Source: Ectobius pallidus (taxonomy: Eukaryota > Arthropoda > Insecta > Blattodea > Ectobiidae). Taken from it: a stretch of 64,000 nt of DNA. Made by a program: the position numbers and the translations under genes. The first letter of the stretch is position 1. Every line of letters starts with the position of its first letter. The notes under the pieces were generated by a model. That model saw nothing but the letters and a program-made list of their open reading frames with translations. It made no database searches and was not told the DNA's origin. The DNA lies in assembly GCA_964059195.1 (NCBI GenBank), contig CAXKWD010000015.1:1488001-1552000 (forward strand), in the 5' to 3' direction. Below are positions 37,968 through 51,268 of this stretch, one piece after another.

Positions 37968-40446
37968 ATGACATTGCTAGGCAACAGTTTCGTATTTGGA
38001 GATGGCATTGCTAAGCTACAGTTCCTTGTTCAAAATGTCAATGCTAAGCAACAGTCAGGTGTTTTAAAAACTTCATTGCTAAGCAACAGTTTCCGGTTTA
38101 GACTGGCATCGCTAGGCAACACTTTTGTGATAGAAAAATCTAATTGTTAGGCAGCCAAATTGTCTTTAAAAGTTACATTGCTAGGAAAAGTTACGACTTT
38201 GAAAAATGCATTGAAAGGTAAAGGATTTTTGGCAGAAATTGACATTGCTACGCAACAGTATCTTTTTTTAAAAGCTTTTAATAGGTAGCAATATTATGTT
38301 TAAAAATGACATTGCTAAGCAACAGATCTTTTTGATGACATTGCTAGGCAACAGTTTCCGGTTTAGACTGGCATGGCTAGGCAAAACTTTCGTGATAGAA
38401 AAATTACATTGTTAGGCAGCCAAATTGTATTTAAAAATTACATTGCTAGGAAAAAGTTTCACTTTGAAAAATGCATTGAAATGTAAAAGTTTTGTGTCTG
38501 AAATTGACATTGCTACGCAACAGTATATTTTTTTAAAAGTTTATAATATGTAGCAATATTGTGTTTAAAAATGACATTGCTAAGCAACAGTTCTTTTTGA
38601 CGACATTGCTAGGCAACAGTTCCCGGTTTAAAATGGCATTGCTAGGCAACACTTTCGTGTTTTAAAACTCATTGCTAGGCAACAGTATTCTTTCTATTCA
38701 AGCAAAACTTACAACCCATGTTTTGCCATTAGCATTTCACCGATATTTTCATTGTATGTATTGATCATTGAGGGATAAAAACTATTCCTTATAGATGACA
38801 TTGCTAGGCAACAGTTTCGTATTTGGAGATGGCATTGCTAAGCTACAGTTCCTTGTTCAAAATGTCAATGCTAAGCAACAGTCAGGTGTTTTAAAAACTT
38901 CAATGCTAAGCAACAGTTTCCGGTTTAGACTGGCATCGCTAGGCAACACTTTTGTGATAGAAAAATCTAATTGTTAGGCAGCCAAATTGTCTTTAAAAGT
39001 TACATTGCTAGGAAAAGTTACGACTTTGAAAAATGCATTGAAATGTAAAGGATTTTTGGCAGAAATTGACATTGCTACGCAACAGTATCTTTTTTTAAAT
39101 CTTTTAATAGGTAGCAATATTATGTTTAAAAATGACATTGCTAAGCAACAGATCTTTTTGATGACATTGCTAGGCAACAGTTTCCGGTTTAGACTGGCAT
39201 GGCTAGGCAAAACTTTCGTGATAGAAAAATTACATTGTTAGGCAGCCAAATAGTATTTAAAAATTACATTGCTAGGAAAAAGTTTCACTTTGAAAAATGC
39301 ATTGAAATGTAAAAGTTTTGTGTCTGAAATTGACATTGTTACGCAACAGTATATTTTTTTAAACGTTTATAATATGTAGCAATATTGTGTTTAAAAATGA
39401 CATTGCTAAGCAACAGTTCTTTTTGACGACATTGCTAGGCAACAGTTCCCGGTTTAAAATGGCATTGCTAGGCAACACTTTCGTGTTTTAAAACTCATTG
39501 CTAGGCAACAGTATTCTTTCTATTCAAGCAAAACTTACAACCCATGTTTTGCCATTAGCATTTCACCGATATTTTCATTGTATGTATTGATCATTGAGGG
39601 ATTAAAAACTATTCCTTATAGATGACATTCCTAGGCAACAGTTTCGTATTTGGAGATGGCATTGCTAAGCTACAGTTTCTTGTTCAAAATGTCAATGCTA
39701 AGCAACAGTCAGGTGTTTTAAAAACTTCATTGCTAAGCAACAGTTTCCGGTTTAGACTGGCATCGCTAGGCAACACTTTTGTGATAGAAAAATTTAATTG
39801 TTGGCAGCCAAATTGTCTTTAAAAGTTACATTGCTAGGAAAAGTTACGACTTTGAAAAATCCATTGAAAGGTAAAGGTTTTTTGTCCGAAATTGACATTG
39901 CTACGCAACAGTATCTTTTTTAAAAGCTTTTAATAGGTAGCAATATTATGTTTAAGAATGACATTGCTAAGCAACAGATCTTTTTGATGACTTTGCTAGG
40001 CAACAGTTTCCGGTTTAGACTGGCATGGCTAGGCAAAACTTTCGTGATAGAAAAATTACATTGTTAGGCAGCCAAATTGTATTTAAAAATTACATTGCTA
40101 GGAAAAAGTTTCACTTTGAAAAATGCATTGAAATGTAAAATTTGGTGTCTGAAATTGACATTGCTACCCAACAGTATATTTTTTTAAAAGTTTATAATAG
40201 GTAGCAATATTGTGTTTAAAAATGACATTGCTAAGCAACAGTTCTTTTTGACGACATTGCTAGGCAACAGTTCCCGGTTTAAAATGGAATTTCTAGGCAA
40301 CACTTTCGTGTTTTAAAACTCATTGCTAGGCAACAGTATTCTTTCTATTCAAGCAAAATTTACAACCCATGTTTTGCCATTAGCATTTCACCGATATTTT
40401 CATTGTATGTATTGATCATTGAGGGACTAAAAACTATTCCTTATAG
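37968..40446 (+). repeat. Three monomers matching 30529-33005, 7.44 kb later
   Basis: Monomers 37968, 38795 and 39622 correspond to 30529, 31356 and 32181 at 7,439-7,441 bp. The 2 bp shift comes from TAGTATTTAAAAA here against TAGTATAAAAA there. Shared marks are GAGGGATAAAAAC, CATTGTTACGC (near 39335), TTTAAATCTTTTAATAG and GAGGGACTAAAAAC. Private changes: CTTCAATGCTAAG near 38899, AAATCCATTG near 39857 and ATGGAATTTCTAGG near 40284. Confidence 0.82.
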
Positions 40447-43400
40447 ATGACATTGCTAGGCAACAGTTTCGTATTTGGAGATGGCATTGCTAAGCTACAG
40501 TTCCTTGTTCAAAATGTCAATGCTAAGCAACAGTCAGGTGTTTTAAAAACTTCATTGCTAAGCAACAGTTTCCGGTTTAGTCTGGCATCGCTAGGCAACA
40601 CTTTTGTGATAGAAAAATCTAATTGTTAGGCAGCCAAATTGTCTTTAAAAGTTACATTGCTAGGAAAAGTTACGACTTTGAAAAATGCATTGAAAGGTAA
40701 AGGTTTTTTGTCCGAAATTGACATTGCTCCGCAACAGTATCTTTTTTTAAAAGCTTTTAATAGGTAGCAATATTATGTTTAAGAATGACAGTGCTAAGCA
40801 ACAGATCTTTTGATGACTTTGCTAGGCAACAGTTTCCGGTTTAGACTGGCATGGCTAGGCAAAACATTCGTGATAGAAAAATTACATTGTTAGGCAGCCA
40901 AATTGTATTTAAAAATTACATTCCTAGGAAAAAGTTTCACTTTGAAAAATGCATTGAAATGTAAAAGTTTTGTGTCTGAAATTGACATTGCTACGCAACA
41001 GTATATTTTTTTAAAAGTTTATAATATGTAGCAATATTGTGTTTAAAAATGACATTGCTAAGCAACAGTTCTTTTTGACGACATTGCTAGGCAACAGTTC
41101 CCGGTTTAAAATGGCATTGCTAGGCAACACTTTCGTGTTTTAAAACTCATTGCTAGGCAACAGTATTCTTTCTATTCAAGCAAAACTTACAACCCATGTT
41201 TTGCCATTAGCATTTCACCGATATTTTCATTGTATGTATTGATCATTGAGGGATTAAAAACTATTCCTCATAGATGACATTGCTAGGCAACAGTTTCGTA
41301 TTTGGAGATGGCATTGCTAAGCTACAGTTCCTTGTTCAAAATGTCAATGCTAAGCAACAGTCAGGTGTTTTAAAAACTTCATTGCTAAGCAACAGTTTCC
41401 GGTTTAGACTGGCATCGCTAGGCAACACTTTTGTGATAGAAAAATCTAATTGTTAGGCAGCCAAATTGTCTTTAAAAGTTACATTGCTAGGAAAAGTTAC
41501 GACTTTGAAAAATGCATTGAAAGGTAAAGGTTTTTTGTCCGAAATTGACATTGCTACGCAACAGTATCTTTTTTTAAAAGCTTTTAATAGGTAGCAATAT
41601 TATGTTTAAGAATGACATTGCTAAGCAACATATCTTTTTGATGACTTTGCTAGGCAACAGTTTCCGGTTTAGACTGGCATGGCTAGGCAAAACTTTCGTG
41701 ATAGAAAAATTACATTGTTAGGCAGCCAAATTGTATTTAAAAATTACATTGCTAGGAAAAAGTTTCACTTTGAAAAATGCATTGAAATGTAAAAGTTTTG
41801 TGTCTGAAATTGACATTGCTACGCAACAGTATATTTTTTTAAAAGTTTATAATAGGTAGCAATATTGTGTTTAAAAATGACATTGCTAAGCAACAGTTCT
41901 TTTTGACGACATTGCTAGGCAACAGTTCCCGGTTTAAAATGGCATTGCTAGGCAACACTTTCGTGTTTTAAAACTCATTGCTAGGCAACAGTATTCTTTC
42001 TATTCAAGCAAAATTTACAACCCATGTTTTGCCATTAGCATTTCACCGATATTTTCATTGTATGTATTGATCATTGAGGGATTAAAAACTATTCCTTATA
42101 GATGACATTGCTAGGCAACAGTTTCGTATTTGGAGATGGCATTGCTAAGCTACAGTTCCTTGTTCAAAATGTCAATGCTAAGCAACAGTCAGGTGTTTTA
42201 AAAACTTCATTGCTAAGCAACAGTTTCCGGTTTAGACTGGCATCGCTAGGCAACACTTTTGTGATAGAAAAATCTAATTGTTAGGCAGCCAAATTGTCTT
42301 TAAAAGTTACATTGCTAGGAAAAGTTACGACTTTGAAAAATGCATTGAAAGGTAAAGGATTTTTGGCAGAAACTGACATTGCTACGCAACAGTATCTTTT
42401 TTTAAAAGCTTTTAATAGGTAGCAATATTATGTTTAAAAATGACATTGCTAAGCAACAGATCTTTTTGATGACATTGCTAGGCAACAGTTTCCGGTTTAG
42501 ACTGGCATGGCTAGGCAAAACATTCGTGATAGAAAAATTACATTGTTAGGCAGCCAAATTGTATTTAAAAATTACATTGCTAGGAAAAAGTTTCACTTTG
42601 AAAAATGCATTGAAATGTAAAAGTTTTGTGTCTGAAATTGACATTGCTACGCAACAGTATATTTTTTTAAAAGTTTATAATATGTAGCAATATTGTGTTT
42701 AAAAATGACATTGCTAAGCAACAGTTCTTTTTGACGACATTGCTAGGCAACAGTTCCCGGTTTAAAATGGCATTGCTAGGCAACACTTTCGTGTTTTAAA
42801 ACTCATTGCTAGGCAACAGTATTCTTTCTATTCAAGCAAAACTTACAACCCATGTTTTGCCATTAGCATTTCACCGATATTTTCATTGTATGTATTGATC
42901 ATTGAGGGATTAAAAACTATTCCTTATAGATGACATTGCTAGGCAACAGTTTCGTATTTGGAGATGGCATTGCTAAGCTACAGTTCCTTGTTCAAAATGT
43001 CAATGCTAAGCAACAGTCAGGTGTTTTAAAAACTTCATTGCTAAGCAACAGTTTCCGGTTTAGACTGGCATCGCTAGGGAACACTTTTGTGATAGAAAAA
43101 TCTAATTGTTAGGCAGCCAAATTGTCTTTAAAAGTTACATTGCTAGGAAAAGTTACGACTTTGAAAAATGCATTGAAATGTAAAGGATTTTTGGCAGAAA
43201 CTGACATTGCTACGCAACAGTATCTTTTTTTAAAAGCTTTTAATAGGTAGCAATATTATGTTTAAAAATGACATTGCTAAGCAACAGATCTTTTTGATGA
43301 CATTGCTAGGCAACAGTTTCCGGTTTAGACTGGCATGGCTAGGCAAAACTTTCGTGATAGAAAAATTACATTGTTAGGCAGCCAAATAGTATTTAAAAAT

Positions 43401-44411
43401 TACATTGCTAGGAAAAAGTTTCACTTTGAAAAATGCATTGAAATGTAAAAGTTTTGTGTCTGAAATTGACATTGCTACGCAACAGTATATTTTTTTAAAC
43501 GTTTATAATATGTAGCAATATTGTGTTTAAAAATGACATTGCTAAGCAACAGTTCTTTTTGACGACATTGCTAGGCAACAGTTCCCGGTTTAAAATGGCA
43601 TTGCTAGGCAACACTTTCGTGTTTTTAAACTCATTGCTAGGCAACAGTATTCTTTCTATTCAAGCAAAACTTACAACCCATGTTTTGCCATTAGCATTTC
43701 ACCGATATTTTCATTGTATGTATTGATCATTGAGGGATTAAAAACTATTCCTTATAGATGACATTGCTAGGCAACAGTTTCGTATTTGGAGATGGCATTG
43801 CTAAGCTACAGTTCCTTGTTCAAGATGTCAATGCTAAGCAACAGTCAGGTGTTTTAAAAACTTCATTGCTAAGCAACAGTTTCCGGTTTAGACTGGCATC
43901 GCTAGGCAACACTTTTGTGATAGAAAAATCTAATTGTTAGGCAGCCAAATTGTCTTTAAAAGTTACATTGCTAGGAAAAGTTACGACTTTGAAAAATGCA
44001 TTGAAAGGTAAAGGTTTTTTGTCCGAAATTGACATTGCTACGCAACAGTATCTTTTTTTAAAAGCTTTTAATAGGTAGCAATATTATGTTTAAGAATAAC
44101 ATTGCTAAGCAACAGATCTTTTTGATGACTTTGCTAGGCAACAGTTTCCGGTTTAGACTGGCATGGCTAGGCAAAACTTTCGTGATAGAAAAATTACATT
44201 GTTAGGCAGCCAAATTGTATTTAAAAATTACATTGCTAGGAAAAAGTTTCACTTTGAAAAATGCATTGAAATATAAAAGTTTTGTGTCTGAAATTGACAT
44301 TGCTACGCAACAGTATATTTTTTTAAACGTTTATAATATGTAGCAATATTGTGTTTAAAAATGACATTGCTAAGCAACAGTTCTTTTTGACGACATTGCT
44401 AGGCAACAGTT
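40426..44411 (+). repeat. Five-monomer block, copy 1 of a pair 14,059 bp apart
   Basis: Monomers 40447, 41274, 42102, 42930 and most of 43758 match 54506-58470 at a constant 14,059 bp (17 monomers). Joint rare variants: CAGATCTTTTGATG, CCTCATAG before the second monomer, GCTAGGGAACAC (near 43074 and 57133), GCAGAAACTGAC (near 43195 and 57254), CGTGTTTTTAAACTC (near 43618 and 57677) and AAGAATAACATTG. Private here: CAACATATC near 41627, AACATTCG near 42521 and GAAATATAAAAG near 44268. Confidence 0.87.
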
Positions 44412-44585
44412 CCCGGTTTAAAATGGCATTGCTAGGCAACACTTTCGTGTTTTAAAACTCATTGCTAGGCAACAGTATTCTTTCTATTCAAGCAAAACTT
44501 ACAACCCATGTTTTGCCATTAGCATTTCACCGATATTTTCATTGTATGTATTGATCATTGAGGGATTAAAAACTATTCCTTATAG

Positions 44586-47067
44586 ATGACATTGCTAGGC
44601 AACAGTTTCGTATTTGGAGATGGCATTGCTAAGCTACAGTTCCTTGTTCAAGATGTCAATGCTAAGCAACAGTCAGGTGTTTTAAAAACTTCATTGCTAA
44701 GCAACAGTTTCCGGTTTAGACTGGCATCGCTAGGCAACACTTTTGTGATAGAAAAATCTAATTGTTAGGCAGCCAAATTGTCTTTAAAAGTTACATTGCT
44801 AGGAAAAGTTACGACTTTGAAAAATGCATTGAAAGGTAAAGGTTTTTTGTCCGAAATTGACATTCCTACGCAACAGTATCTCTTTTTAAAAGCTTTTAAT
44901 AGGTAGCAATATTATGTTTAAGAATGACATTGCTAAGCAACAGATCTTTTTGATGACTTTGCTAGGCAACAGTTTCCGGTTTAGACTGGCATGGCTAGGC
45001 AAAACTTTCGTGATAGAAAAATTACATTGTTACGCAGCCAAATTGTATTTAAAAATTACATTGCTAGGAAAAAGTTTCACTTTGAAAAATGCATTGAAAT
45101 GTAAATGTTTTGTGTCTGAAATTGACATTGCTACGCAACAGTATATTTTTTTAAAAGTTTATAATATGTAGCAATATTGTGTTTAAAAATGACATTGCTA
45201 AGCAACAGTTCTTTTTGACGACATTGCTTGGCAACAGTTCCCGGTTTAAAATGGCATTGCTAGGCAACACTTTCGTGTTTTAAAACTCATTGCTAGGCAA
45301 CAGTATTCTTTCTATTCAAGCAAAATTTACAACCCATGTTTTGCCATTAGCATTTCACCGATATTTTCATTGTATGTATTGATCATTGAGGGATTAAAAC
45401 CTATTCCTTATAGATGACATTGCTAGGCAACAGTTTCGTATTTGGAGATGGCATTGCTAAGCTACAGTTCCTTGTTCAAAATGTCAATGCTAAACAACAG
45501 TCAGGTGTTTTAAAAACTTCATTGCTAAGCAACAGTTTCCGGTTTAGACTGGCATCGCTAGGCAACACTTTTGTGATAGAAAAATTTAATTGTTGGCAGC
45601 CAAATTGTCTTTAAAAGTTACATTGCTAGGAAAAGTTACGACTTTGAAAAATGCATTGAAAGGTAAAGGATTTTTGTCCGAAATTGACATTGCTACGCAA
45701 CAGTATCTTTTTTTAAAAGCTTTTAATAGGTAGCAATATTATGTTTAAGAATGACATTGCTAAGCAACAGATCTTTTTGATGACTTTGCTAGGCAACAGT
45801 TTCCGGTTTAGACTGGCATGGCTAGGCAAAACTTTCGTGATAGAAAAATTACATTGTTAGGCAGCCAAATTGTATTTAAAAATTACATTGCTAGGAAAAA
45901 GTTTCACTTTGAAAAATGCATTGAAATGTAAAATTTTGTGTCTGAAATTGACATTGCTACCCAACAGTATATTTTTTTAAAAGTTTATAATAGGTAGCAA
46001 TATTGTGTTTAAAAATGATATTGCTAAGCAACAGTTCTTTTTGACGACATTGCTAGGCAACAGTTCCCGGTTTAAAATGGCATTGCTAGGCAACACTTTC
46101 GTGTTTTAAAACTCATTGCTAGGCAACAGTATTCTTTCTATTCAAGCAAAACTTACAACCCATGTTTTGCCATTAGCATTTCACCGATATTTTCATTGTA
46201 TGTATTGATCATTGAGGGATTAAAAACTATTCCTCATAGATGACATTGCTAGGCAACAGTTTCGTATTTGGAGATGGCATTGCTAAGCTACAGTTCCTTG
46301 TTCAAAATGTCAATGCTAAGCAACAGTCAGGTGTTTTAAAAACTTCATTGCTAAGCAACAGTTTCCGGTTTAGACTGGCATCGCTAGGCAACACTTTTGT
46401 GATAGAAAAATCTAATTGTTAGGCAGCCAAATTGTCTTTAAAAGTTACATTGCTAGGAAAAGTTACGACTTTGAAAAATGCATTGAAATGTAAAGGATTT
46501 TTGGCAGAAATTGACATTGCTCCGTAACAGTATCTTTTTTTAAAAGCTTTTAATAGGTAGCAATATTATGTTTAAAAATGACATTGCTAAGCAACAGATC
46601 TTTTTGATGACATTGCTAGGCAACAGTTTCCGGTTTAGACTGGCATGGCTAGGCAAAACTTTCGTGATAGAAAAATTACATTGTTAGGCAGCCAAATAGT
46701 ATTTAAAAATTACATTGCTAGGAAAAAGTTTCACTTTGAAAAATGCATTGAAATGTAAAAGTTTTGTGTCTGAAATTGACATTGCTACGCAACAGTATAT
46801 TTTTTTAAACGTTTATAATATGTAGCAATATTGTGTTTAAAAATGACATTGCTAAGCAACAGTTCTTTTTGACGACATTGCTAGGCAACAGTTTCCGGTT
46901 TAAAATGGCATTGCTAGGCAACACTTTCGTGTTTTAAAACTCATTGCTAGGCAACAGTATTCTTTCTATTCAAGCAAAATTTACAACCCATGTTTTGCCA
47001 TTAGCATTTCACCGATATTTTCATTGTATGTATTGATCATTGAGGGATTAAAAACTATTCCTTATAG
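44586..47067 (+). repeat. Three monomers of mixed type
   Basis: Monomers at 44586, 45414 and 46240. The second has CTAAACAACAG (near 45490) and AAAACCTATTCC before it, as in the hexamer at 15670 and 20626, but the rest of the monomer is C-like (TTGTTGGCAGCC, GCTACCCAAC). Private or rare: GACATTCCTACGC near 44861, ATCTCTTTTTAAAAG near 44878, TTGTTACGCAGCC near 45028, AAAATGATATTGC near 46013 and GCTCCGTAACAG near 46519. I could not fit them into one HOR. Confidence 0.75.
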
Positions 47068-50000
47068 ATGACATTGCTAGGCAACAGTTTCGTATTTGGA
47101 GATGGCATTGCTAAGCTACAGTTTCTTGTTCAAGATGTCAATGCTAAGCAACAGTCAGGTGTTTTAAAAACTTCATTGCTAAGCAACAGTTTCCGGTTTA
47201 GACTGGCATCGCTAGGCAACACTTTTGTGATAGAAAAATCTAATTGTTAGGCAGCCAAATTGTCTTTAAAAGTTACATTGCTAGGAAAAGTTACGACTTT
47301 GAAAAATGCATTGAAAGGTAAAGGTTTTTTGTCCGAAATTGACATTGCTACGCAACAGTATCTTTTTTTAAAAGCTTTTAATAGGTAGCAATATTATGTT
47401 TAAGAATGACATTGCTAAGCAACAGATCTTTTTGATGACTTTGCTAGGCAACAGTTTCCGGTTTAGACTGGCATGGCTAGGCAAAACTTTCGTGATAGAA
47501 AAATTACATTGTTAGGCAGCCAAATTGTATTTAAAAATTACATTGCTAGGAAAAAGTTTCACTTTGAAAAATGCATTGAAATGTAAAAGTTTTGTGTCTG
47601 AAATTGACATTGCTACGCAACAGTATATTTTTTTAAAAGTTTATAATAGGTAGCAATATTGTGTTTAAAAATGACATTGCTAAGCAACAGTTCTTTTTGA
47701 CGACATTGCTAGGCAACAGTTCCCGGTTTAAAATGGCATTGCTAGGCAACACTTTCGTGTTTTAAAACTCATTGCTAGGCAACAGTATTCTTTCTATTCA
47801 AGCAAAATTTACAACCCATGTTTTGCCATTAGCATTTCACCGATATTTTCATTGTATGTATTGATCATTGAGGGATTAAAAACTATTCCTTATAGATGAC
47901 ATTGCTAGGCAACAGTTTCGTATTTGGAGATGGCATTGCTAAGCTACAGTTCCTTGTTCAAAATGTCAATGCTAAGCAACAGTCAGGTGTTTTAAAAACT
48001 TCATTGCTAAGCAACAGTTTCCGGTTTAGACTGGCATCGCTAGGCAACACTTTTGTGATAGAAAAATCTAATTGTTAGGCAGCCAAATTGTCTTTAAAAG
48101 TTACATTGCTAGGAAAAGTTACGACTTTGAAAAATGCATTGAAAGGTAAAGGATTTTTGGCAGAAATTGACATTGCTACGCAACAGTATCTTTTTTTAAA
48201 AGCTTTTAATAGGTAGCAATATTATGTTTAAAAATGACATTGCTAAGCAACAGATCTTTTTGATGACATTGCTAGGCAACAGTTTCCGGTTTAGACTGGC
48301 ATGGCTAGGCAAAACTTTCGTGATAGAAAAATTACATTGTTAGGCAGCCAAATTGTATTTAAAAATTACATTGCTAGGAAAAAGTTTCACTTTGAAAAAT
48401 GCATTGAAATGTAAAAGTTTTGTGTCTGAAATTGACATTGCTACGCAACAGTATATTTTTTTAAAAGTTTATAATATGTAGCAATATTGTGTTTAAAAAT
48501 GACATTGCTAAGCAACAGTTCTTTTTGACGACATTGCTAGGCAACAGTTCCCGGTTTAAAATGGCATTGCTAGGCAACACTTTCGTGTTTTAAAACTCAT
48601 TGCTAGGCAACAGTATTCTTTCTATTCAAGCAAAACTTACAACCCATGTTTTGCCATTAGCATTTCACCGATATTTTCATTGTATGTATTGATCATTGAG
48701 GGATTAAAAACTATTCCTTATAGATGACATTGCTAGGCAACAGTTTCGTATTTGGAGATGGCATTGCTAAGCTACAGTTCCTTGTTCAAAATGTCAATGC
48801 TAAGCAACAGTCAGGTGTTTTAAAAACTTCATTGCTAAGCAACAGTTTCCGGTTTAGACTGGCATCGCTAGGCAACACTTTTGTGATAGAAAAATCTAAT
48901 TGTTAGGCAGCCAAATTGTCTTTAAAAGTTACATTGCTAGGAAAAGTTACGACTTTGAAAAATGCATTGAAATGTAAAGGATTTTTGGCAGAAATTGACA
49001 TTGCTACGCAACAGTATCTTTTTTTAAATCTTTTAATAGGTAGCAATATTATGTTTAAAAATGACATTGCTAAGCAACAGATCTTTTTGATGACATTGCT
49101 AGGCAACAGTTTCCGGTTTAGACTGGCATGGCTAGGCAAAACTTTCGTGATAGAAAAATTACATTGTTAGGCAGCCAAATAGTATTTAAAAATTACATTG
49201 CTAGGAAAAAGTTTCACTTTGAAAAATGCATTGAAATGTAAAAGTTTTGTGTCTGAAATTGACATTGCTACGCAACAGTATATATTTTAAAAGTTTATAA
49301 TAGGTAGCAATATTGTGTTTATAAATGACATTGCTAAGAAAAGTTATTTTTTATGACATTGCTAGGCAACAGTTTCCGGTTTAAAATGGCATTGCTAGGC
49401 AACACTTTCGTGTTAAAACTCATTGCTAGGCAACAGTATTCTTTCTATTCAAGCAAAATTTACAACCCATGTTTTGCCATTAGCATTTCACCGATATTTT
49501 CATTGTATGTATTGATCATTGAGGGATTAAAAACTATTCCTTATAGATGACATTCCTAGGCAACAGTTTCGTATTTGGAGATGGCATTGCTAAGCTACAG
49601 TTTCTTGTTCAAAATGTCAATGCTAAGCAACAGTCAGGTGTTTTAAAAACTTCATTGCTAAGCAACAGTTTCCGGTTTAGACTGGCATCGCTAGGCAACA
49701 CTTTTGTGATAGAAAAATTTAATTGTTGGCAGCCAAATTGTCTTTAAAAGTTACATTGCTAGGAAAAGTTACGACTTTGAAAAATGCATTGAAAGGTAAA
49801 GGTTTTTTGTCCGAAATTGACATTGCTACGCAACAGTATCTTTTTTTAAAAGCTTTTAATAGGTAGCAATATTATGTTTAAGAATGACATTGCTAAGCAA
49901 CAGATCTTTTTGATGACTTTGCTAGGCAACAGTTTCCGGTTTAGACTGGCATGGCTAGGCAAAACTTTCGTGATAGAAAAATTACATTGTTAGGCAGCCA

Positions 50001-50367
50001 AATTGTATTTAAAAATTACATTGCTAGGAAAAAGTTTCACTTTGAAAAATGCATTGAAATGTAAAATTTTGTGTCTGAAATTGACATTGCTACCCAACAG
50101 TATATTTTTTTAAAAGTTTATAATAGGTAGCAATATTGTGTTTAAAAATGACATTGCTAAGCAACAGTTCTTTTTGACGACATTGCTAGGCAACAGTTCC
50201 CGGTTTAAAATGGCATTGCTAGGCAACACTTTCGTGTTTTAAAACTCATTGCTAGGCAACAGTATTCTTTCTATTCAAGCAAAATTTACAACCCATGTTT
50301 TGCCATTAGCATTTCACCGATATTTTCATTGTATGTATTGATCATTGAGGGATTAAAAACTATTCCT
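46698..50367 (+). repeat. Four-monomer block, copy 1 of a pair 11,577 bp apart
   Basis: Sequence from the second half of 46240 through 47068, 47896, 48724 and 49547 matches 58.3-61.9 kb at 11,577 bp (14 monomers). Marks: CAGTTTCCGGTTTAAAATGG followed by AAAATTTAC (near 46891 and 58468), GGATTTTTGGCAG, TTTAAATCTTTTAATAG, GTATATATTTTAAAAG and GTGTTAAAAC before the C monomer. Confidence 0.82.
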
Positions 50368-51268
50368 TATAGATGACATTGCTAGGCAACAGTTTCGTAT
50401 TTGGAGATGGCATTGCTAAGCTACAGTTCCTTGTTCAAAATGTCAATGCTAAGCAACAGTCAGGTGTTTTAAAAACTTCATTGCTAAGCAACAGTTTCCG
50501 GTTTAGTCTGGCATCGCTAGGCAACACTTTTGTGATAGAAAAATCTAATTGTTAGGCAGCCAAATTGTCTTTAAAAGTTACATTGCTAGGAAAAGTTACG
50601 ACTTTGAAAAATGCATTGAAAGGTAAAGGTTTTTTGTCCGAAATTGACATTGCTACGCAACAGTATCTTTTTTTAAAAGCTTTTAATAGGTAGCAATATT
50701 ATGTTTAAGAATGACAGTGCTAAGCAACAGATCTTTTTGATGACTTTGCTAGGCAACAGTTTCCGGTTTAGACTGGCATGGCTAGGCAAAACTTTCGTGA
50801 TAGAAAAATTACATTGTTAGGCAGCCAAATTGTATTTAAAAATTACATTGCTAGGAAAAAGTTTCACTTTGAAAAATGCATTGAAATGTAAAAGTTTTGT
50901 GTCTGAAATTGACATTGCTACGCAACAGTATATTTTTTTAAAAGTTTATAATATGTAGCAATATTGTGTTTAAAAATGACATTGCTAAGCAACAGTTCTT
51001 TTTGACGACATTGCTAGGCAACAGTTCCCGGTTTAAAATGGCATTGCTAGGCAACACTTTCGTGTTTTAAAACTCATTGCTAGGCAACAGTATTCTTTCT
51101 ATTCAAGCAAAACTTACAACCCATGTTTTGCCATTAGCATTTCACCGATATTTTCATTGTATGTATTGATCATTGAGGAATTAAAAACTATTCCTTATAG
51201 ATGACATTGCTAGGCAACAGTTTCGTATTTGGAGATGGCATTGCTAAGCTACAGTTTCTTGTTCAAGA
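48792..51268 (+). repeat. Second 2,477 bp trimer duplication, copy 1
   Basis: Monomer sequence from within 48724 through 49547 (C) and 50373 (D) into 51201 is repeated at once. Both copies have TTTAAATCTTTTAATAG (near 49023 and 51500), a B-like end with GTGTTAAAAC, then C, D and GAGGAATTAAAAAC. The left limit lies between 48792 and 48973. Confidence 0.87.
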